A stretch of DNA of 45,325 nucleotides from Actinomycetota bacterium. Lineage in GTDB: Bacteria > Actinomycetota > Humimicrobiia > Humimicrobiales > Humimicrobiaceae. The position numbers and the translations under genes were made by a program. Below are positions 40,447 to 45,325 of the stretch, one piece after another. The notes below the pieces were generated by a model. It was not told the DNA's origin, searched no databases, and worked only from the letters and a program-made list of their open reading frames with translations. The stretch is from positions 1 to 45,325 of the forward strand of contig JAPLCN010000202.1 in the NCBI GenBank assembly GCA_026392215.1, read 5' to 3'. How positions within the stretch are numbered: the stretch's first letter is position 1; each line of letters begins with the position of its first letter.

Positions 40447-40827
40447 ATGTTTCAATATAACGAAAAAGTAATGGACCATTTTGCAAACCCGAGAAATGTG
40501 GGCGAGATAGTAAATGCAGACGGTGTTGGCGAAGTTGGTAACCCTGTTTGTGGAGACATGATGACTTTTTACATAAAAGTTAAAGATGGCAAATTAGATG
40601 ATGTGAAATTTAAAACATTCGGATGCGGAGCGGCCATAGCTGTATCAAGCATGGTAAGCGAAATGGCTAAAGGAAAGACCCTTGAACAGGCAATGCAGAT
40701 ATCCAACAAGGATGTAGCAAAACAGCTTGGAGGCCTTCCTGAAAACAAGCTGCATTGCTCAAACCTTGGTGCAGATGCGCTTCATAAAGCAATAGAAAAT
40801 TACAGGCAACAACATAAGGAGATTTAA
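40447..40827 (+). CDS. iscU: Fe-S cluster assembly scaffold IscU/NifU-like
   Basis: 'DHFANPRNVGEI', 'VGNPVCGDMMTFYIKV', 'FKTFGCGAAIAVSSM', 'LHCSNLGADALHKAI'. Confidence 0.96.
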   Translation: MFQYNEKVMDHFANPRNVGEIVNADGVGEVGNPVCGDMMTFYIKVKDGKLDDVKFKTFGCGAAIAVSSMVSEMAKGKTLEQAMQISNKDVAKQLGGLPENKLHCSNLGADALHKAIENYRQQHKEI

Positions 40828-41151
40828 ATGAATGAAAAGCAGTGCAAGTGCCCATATTGCGAACCGGAAGTAAAAGAAAATCTGGGAGATTTGTGTTCTC
40901 CCTGCAGCGTAGAGCCTAAAATCAAGCCTGATGAAATTCTTGACTGCACTGGTCTTTACTGTCCTGCACCGATTTTTGAAACTAGAAAGAAAATTGACGG
41001 CTTAAAGAAAAATCAGATACTTTTAATGATCGCAGACGACCCTGCTTCAGAAGAAGATATGAAAGCCTGGGCAAAAAGGACAGGCAATGAACTAATCAGC
41101 ATGGAAAAAGATAAAGACACCTTTAAATTCCTGATTAAAAAAACATCCTGA
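40828..41151 (+). CDS. TusA/SirA-like sulfurtransferase with Cys-rich N-terminus
   Basis: 'DEILDCTGLYCPAPIFETRKKIDGLKKNQILLMIADDPASEEDMKAWAKRTGNEL' TusA CPxP signature; N-term CKCPYC...CSPC. Confidence 0.9.
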   Translation: MNEKQCKCPYCEPEVKENLGDLCSPCSVEPKIKPDEILDCTGLYCPAPIFETRKKIDGLKKNQILLMIADDPASEEDMKAWAKRTGNELISMEKDKDTFKFLIKKTS

Positions 41152-41219
41152 TTTTTTTACGTGATAATTTTTTCTGTTTTTTATTGGTAAAAGATATTCT
41201 TATTATTTTTTTTTAATAA

Positions 41220-41324
41220 TTAGTTTCTGGTGAACAATTCACTAAAGTTTAAAAAATTATGAAATTTTGAGCTTATAAAACTGGAAAATTTACAAAAAAA
41301 CTTAAGTTAATAACCAATAACTAA
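41220..41324 (+). repeat. ~105-bp dispersed repeat, copy 4
   Basis: Same family as 12860-12964; lies between the TusA-like and DsrE-like genes. Confidence 0.9.
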
Positions 41325-41345
41325 TTAAGCATTAAGGAGGACCCG

Positions 41346-41717
41346 ATGTCTATGAAAAAAATTTTATATGTTCAAACAAGCGGAACAAACACACCCCAAA
41401 GATTATATTCACCTTTTATTTTAGCTCAAACTGCAGTCGCCATGGATATTGAACCTATACTATATTTTTTAGGTGAAGGTATAACTGTAGTTATTAAGGG
41501 AAATGCTGAAAAAATTAAAATGGGCAGCTTCCCTTCCCTTAGAGAAGTCATGGATAAAACCGCTGAAATGGGAATTAAGATGATGATCTGCCAGCAAAGT
41601 ATGCAAGTATTCGGTCAGAACCTAAAACCGGAAGATTTTGTAGATTATGCTAAAATTGTTGGCGCAGCAACCTTAAATGATTTAGTCCTGGAAGCTGATG
41701 GAACAATGTGGTTCTAA
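41346..41717 (+). CDS. DsrE/DsrF-like family protein
   Basis: 'ILYVQTSGTNTPQRLYSPFILAQTAVAMDIEPILYFLGEGI', conserved Cys 'MMICQQS'; AGGAGG upstream. Confidence 0.82.
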   Translation: MSMKKILYVQTSGTNTPQRLYSPFILAQTAVAMDIEPILYFLGEGITVVIKGNAEKIKMGSFPSLREVMDKTAEMGIKMMICQQSMQVFGQNLKPEDFVDYAKIVGAATLNDLVLEADGTMWF

Positions 41718-41838
41718 ATAAGATTTTACTTTTTAAAAAAATGTGTTATAATTTTTAATAATTTAATTTATATATTTATTTTGATAACTTGAAAATCTTA
41801 TATATAAAGGGCAATTAATCCTTAGATTAATTAGCCAT

Positions 41839-41911
41839 AACTACCTCCAAATAATTATTATTAATATATTTTTTAAATATAATAATTCTAAAAAGTGGAG
41901 GTAGTTTTTTT
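41839..41911 (+). terminator. Terminator-like hairpin with T-run after DsrE-like gene
   Basis: AACTACCTCCA ... TGGAGGTAGTT followed by TTTTT; interior is also partly self-complementary (ATAATTATTA/TAATAATT). Confidence 0.6.
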
Positions 41912-42107
41912 ATGTCCTAAATTCAATGCTTTTTCTTTACTTTTCACACATCATCTTTAGGATAAAATTAATTCTCTATCTGAATGCCTTAAAAAAAATT
42001 ATAAAACGTAAAGTTTGATAAAAATAATAAATTGCAAATAATTATTTACCTGAAGTTAATAATTATAGTACGGCTAATAGACTTGATATATTTATTTGGT
42101 AGGAATA

Positions 42108-42233
42108 GGAGACTGTCCGAGGACAAATATTTTTAAGTTAGAACCACAATATACCGTGCCTAACAGCAGACTGCTATACTGTATGTGGTATGAAAAAACT
42201 TAGATTCTTATTCTCGGACAAGCTCCTAGGACA
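42108..42233. mobile_element. Palindromic MITE-like element
   Basis: Ends GGAGACTGTCCGAGG... and ...CTCGGACAAGCTCC are inverted repeats; interior (ACCACAATATACCGT / ACTGTATGTGGT, GCAGACTGC centre) imperfectly palindromic. Confidence 0.6.
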
Positions 42234-42315
42234 TTCTTATTGTTGGCATAACGAATATTACTTATTCTCGGACAAGCTCCTAGGACATTCTTATTGTTGG
42301 CATAACGAATATTAC
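42208..42315. repeat. 54-bp exact tandem duplication (2 units)
   Basis: TTATTCTCGGACAAGCTCCTAGGACATTCTTATTGTTGGCATAACGAATATTAC at 42208-42261 and 42262-42315. Confidence 0.95.
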
Positions 42316-42465
42316 TGAAATTTCACTATAAGAATCTGCCCTAAAAAACTTAGCTTAAAATATTGAAATTTCCTGGTATTTAAAGCAAATTTTTAAATTA
42401 TTTTGACAATTATCTTTTTTTAATTTAAAATCTTATCTGTAATAATAATATATACAATTAAGATA

Positions 42466-42861
42466 ATGGATTTATCTCAGCTAAGGAAAAAGATAAAAGA
42501 CTTAAACCTTGAGCGCTTTAAACTTGAAATGGAAATGATAAATTCTCTTTCAAGAAAAAGTATGCTGCCCGGCTCGGTGGTGGAAAAATATATAATATGC
42601 GGGAAAGAAGGCTGCAAGTGCAAAAAAGGTTCCCTTCACGGGCCGTTTTACTACTTAACGTATAAAGAAAACAAAAAGACAAAAATGATATTTTTAAAGA
42701 CAGCTATTAGCAAAAGAGCAAAAGTATTAAATGATAGCTACAAAAGCTTCAGAAAATTAAGGGCAAAAGTAAGCATGATAAACAGGCAGATACTGGCTTT
42801 AATGGATGAAATTGAAAAGATTAATACGGTAAGTCTATCCGGTATTAAAGAAGATGGATGA
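42466..42861 (+). CDS. IS-associated small accessory protein (DUF6788-like)
   Basis: 131 aa with 'CGKEGCKCKKGSLHGPFYYLTYKENKKTK' immediately upstream of, and overlapping, the transposase ORF. Confidence 0.75.
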   Translation: MDLSQLRKKIKDLNLERFKLEMEMINSLSRKSMLPGSVVEKYIICGKEGCKCKKGSLHGPFYYLTYKENKKTKMIFLKTAISKRAKVLNDSYKSFRKLRAKVSMINRQILALMDEIEKINTVSLSGIKEDG

Positions 42862-44344
42862 AAAAATAAACTGGAAATTTTATGAAAGAAACGACAAAAA
42901 GGTAGCACGCCTTGTAAGAGAGGGCTCTCTTGAGACAATAACAGGAACAGGCTGGGGCTTTCTTGACAGGTTCTTTAGTTTTCTCTATGAAATAGGGTTC
43001 TTTAAAATAATTGATACCCCTGGCCGGGGTTATACAAGAATATTAATTCCTGTTGCAAGATTAATTACAACATACTCTGTTAAGATTTTACTTGGTATTT
43101 CTTCAATGAACAAAATCCCGGATCTTCTTTTTAGGGAAGTATCTTTACTTAAGTTAATCGGCTTTACTGCAGCCCAGATAAAAGAAGGCTCCTGCAGAAG
43201 GGGAAAAGGCGGCTCAATTCCCATAAATAAAAATACATTATCCAGAATGCTTGAAAGGTTAAGCACGCTTGAAGTAAATGAAATACTTGCATCTACCGTA
43301 AAAACTCTTGCTAAAAAGAAATTTATTAAAGGCTCTGTCTTTGTTTTAGACGCAACAGATATACCCACAACAGATAAGTGTGAGGGACGGGGAGTAAAGA
43401 CGGTAAAGATTAAGAAATATGACAAGCTTACTAAAGAATTTATTGAGACAGAAAAAACAACTTACGGGTTTAAGTTAATTGTAATATGGGAAATAAAATC
43501 AAAAGTAGTGGTTGCTGCAAAAGTAGTAAAGATATCAGAGCATGAGTCAAAGCATGCATTAAGTCTTGTAGAAACAGCCAGGCAAAATCTCGGGGAAAGT
43601 AAAATATCACTTCTTTTAATTGATGCGGGCTTTGTTGATGGAGTTTTTCTTTTTAAATTAAAGCATAAGCTTAAAACAGACTTTATTGTTAGAGCCAGAA
43701 AGAATATGCATGTAGCCATGGATGCAAGATCTCTTGCACAAACACCAGGATGTTTTAAAGGCCAAAGTAAAGAATATAGCTGTATTGGGATAGAAAATCT
43801 TTCCTCATATTCCCAGTATAACTGCGTGGAAGCGTTAAGAAACATATATAAAAAGGATTTTAAGTCCTTTAACTTAAATGCGGTTGTTGTAACAGAATAC
43901 AAAGGCAGAAAAATAGCAAATGAAAAACAAACCGTATTTTTAACAAGTCTTGATGTTAAAAATCCCTGCACCGTAGCTGACTACTATGACAATAGAAGCT
44001 TAATAGAAAACTGCCTCTTTAGGGAATTAAAGCAGGGCTGGAACATAACTAAAATACCAATGAAGAAAAAATCTGCAGTTATTTCCCACACTATTTTAAC
44101 CCTTGTAATGTACTCTCTTAATGCATGCTATCAAACTGAAGAAGGCAAAAAGCTTGCAGAAAAAGGGATAAGAAAACTGCGTGATGCCGATTTATCAAGT
44201 ATCCATAAAGTTATTGTATTTGCCGGTAGCTATTTTGCTATATTTGATATTGAAGAATACAGCTTAATTGTGCGCTCACCCCCAAAAGAATTCTTTAGAA
44301 TTAATCCAACTATAGCTAAAAAAAGACTTGGTTTAAAAGATTGA
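42854..44344 (+). CDS. DDE transposase (IS4 superfamily-like)
   Basis: 'VLDATDIPTT', 'LLIDAGFVDGVFLFKL', 'YYDNRSLIENCLFRELKQGWNITKIPMKK'. Confidence 0.9.
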   Translation: MDEKINWKFYERNDKKVARLVREGSLETITGTGWGFLDRFFSFLYEIGFFKIIDTPGRGYTRILIPVARLITTYSVKILLGISSMNKIPDLLFREVSLLKLIGFTAAQIKEGSCRRGKGGSIPINKNTLSRMLERLSTLEVNEILASTVKTLAKKKFIKGSVFVLDATDIPTTDKCEGRGVKTVKIKKYDKLTKEFIETEKTTYGFKLIVIWEIKSKVVVAAKVVKISEHESKHALSLVETARQNLGESKISLLLIDAGFVDGVFLFKLKHKLKTDFIVRARKNMHVAMDARSLAQTPGCFKGQSKEYSCIGIENLSSYSQYNCVEALRNIYKKDFKSFNLNAVVVTEYKGRKIANEKQTVFLTSLDVKNPCTVADYYDNRSLIENCLFRELKQGWNITKIPMKKKSAVISHTILTLVMYSLNACYQTEEGKKLAEKGIRKLRDADLSSIHKVIVFAGSYFAIFDIEEYSLIVRSPPKEFFRINPTIAKKRLGLKD

Positions 44345-44584
44345 CTTCTTTTAAAGCTTACGGATAAAACAATTGTCGAAACTGGCCTTGTTTTTAATTT
44401 GATATTTAATATTCTGCTTGAAACAATTCTAATTTGAAATCTTAAGATATTTTTCTTAAAAACATTACCATATATTGAAAGATAGCTGATTTTTAATTCC
44501 TTATGGTGAAATTCCAGAACGAATATTAAAAGTTATTTGTAATTTTCTCAACTTCAATTATAATAATAACTTGCATTTCTTCGT

Positions 44585-44658
44585 TGGGGAGTAGTCTAGT
44601 GGTAGGACACATGACTCTGGATCATGGCGCGGGGGTTCGAGTCCTCCCTCCCCAGCCA
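44585..44658 (+). tRNA. tRNA-Gln (anticodon CTG), CCA encoded
   Basis: Acceptor TGGGGAG/CTCCCCA, anticodon arm ATGA-CTCTGGA-TCAT, T-loop GGTTCGAGTCC, discriminator G, CCA. Confidence 0.95.
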
Positions 44659-44673
44659 CTCCCTCCCCAGCCA
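44644..44673. repeat. 15-bp tandem duplication of tRNA-Gln 3' end
   Basis: CTCCCTCCCCAGCCA at 44644-44658 and again at 44659-44673. Confidence 0.93.
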
Positions 44674-44718
44674 CTTTCAGACATCTATGTCACATAAATC
44701 TAAAAATTATTAATGCAA

Positions 44719-45325
44719 CTATTTTTCAATTATCTCCTGATAAATTATTGCTCTTGCTGTATTATCAGATTTAAATATTATTCCAATTTCACTACCTAGA
44801 TTAATACTGTCAAGAGTTATTTCTATTACAGTCTCTTTTTCATCCGGTCTTTCAAGAATAACTTTTACTATTTTACAGTCTTCTGACAGTGTAACTTCAG
44901 GAGAAATCTCTTTCTCGTTAGGTTCATTTATCAGCTGTTCTACAATTATCATATTATTTTTTACATCAATACTCTTTAAAATAGCATTTACAAAATATTC
45001 TCCTTTTTGCGGGTCAGTATCTTCTATTATTTTTGCTGACTGATTATCAAAGCGAACAGGTATTTCAATCTTAGCATCATTTTCAGAAAGTCCTGAAGGG
45101 TTATCTTTTTCCAGTATTAATACTCCTGTATCTGTGGCAGGTTTTTCAAATTTAATTTGAGCTTTGAACGGAACAAAATCTAACAGGAAAACTAGCCTCA
45201 AAAAACCATGTTCCCCGTGCCTCTCCTTCAATTGTAAGAGGGCTTTCTACCACCTGGTTTGGTGTAGGTTTTGTAACCTTAATCTGATCTGAAAAGTTAT
45301 TTTTTGCAGTGGTTTCTGTTTCTTT
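44719..45325 (-). pseudogene. Gmad2/immunoglobulin-like domain protein gene, frame-disrupted
   Basis: One minus frame reads 'IKVTKPTPNQVVESPLTIEGEARGTWFFEASFPVR', another continues 'LDFVPFKAQIKFEKPATDTGVLILEKDNPSGLSEND'; frame change with missing residues near 45185-45215; extends past window. Confidence 0.6.

Larger units (their letters stand above)
42315..44517 (+). mobile_element. Complete IS element (IS4-superfamily-like), ~2.2 kb
   Basis: Terminal inverted repeats CTGAAATTTCACTATAAG / CTGGAATTTCACCATAAG (16/18); flanked by 11-bp direct repeats AACGAATATTA at 42304-42314 and 44518-44528; encloses two ORFs. Confidence 0.88.

Noticed and set aside
12860-41324. 105-bp repeat as ends of the 42315-44517 IS
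   Set aside because: IS ends (CTGAAATTTCAC) do not match the repeat ends (TTAGTTTCTGGTGA), so this IS is not its evident parent.
42208-42315. CRISPR-like repeat
   Set aside because: Only two abutting 54-bp units, no spacers and no cas genes; it is a tandem duplication.
42854-42861. Programmed frameshift joining the two IS ORFs
   Set aside because: ORF2 has its own ATG in an 8-bp overlap; coupling explains it and no slippery heptamer was identified.
43462-43971. 169-aa minus ORF inside the transposase
   Set aside because: Antisense shadow of the DDE transposase frame.

Overview
AT-rich bacterial chromosomal window. Positions ~1-38,840 are read almost entirely on the minus strand; ~39,070-44,344 are read on plus. 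The left ~28 kb carries two carbohydrate-uptake and catabolism loci. Locus A (1-10,264): MalFG-type ABC permeases with a binding lipoprotein, fucose-isomerase-like protein, ROK regulator, cyclase, GlcN6P-isomerase-like protein, UroD-like protein, M20 peptidase. Locus B (~10,720-28,460): ferredoxin-fused EtfA, EtfB, acyl-CoA dehydrogenase, hydrolase, rhamnose mutarotase, corrinoid protein, UroD-like methyltransferase, TIM-barrel isomerase, rhamnulokinase, Rbs-type ABC transporter, M20 peptidase, fucose-isomerase-like protein. Housekeeping genes follow: PcrA/UvrD, AroF, chorismate mutase, GuaA, GuaB-like, PlsY, HAD, two unknown coiled-coil/operon proteins, IscS/IscU/TusA-like/DsrE-like. The right end has a palindromic MITE-like element, a 54-bp tandem duplication, a complete IS with matched ends and an 11-bp target duplication, a tRNA-Gln with a duplicated 3' end, and a disrupted Gmad2-type gene. 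Most notable non-coding signals: (i) a ~104-bp promoter/operator block duplicated in front of the two outer operons of locus A; (ii) a ~105-bp dispersed repeat in four copies, three of which abut or overlap a stop codon; (iii) corrinoid/UroD-type methyltransferase genes embedded in deoxysugar catabolism loci, which suggests (unproven) use of O-methylated sugars. All calls come from reading the sequence and ORF translations; no database search was run.
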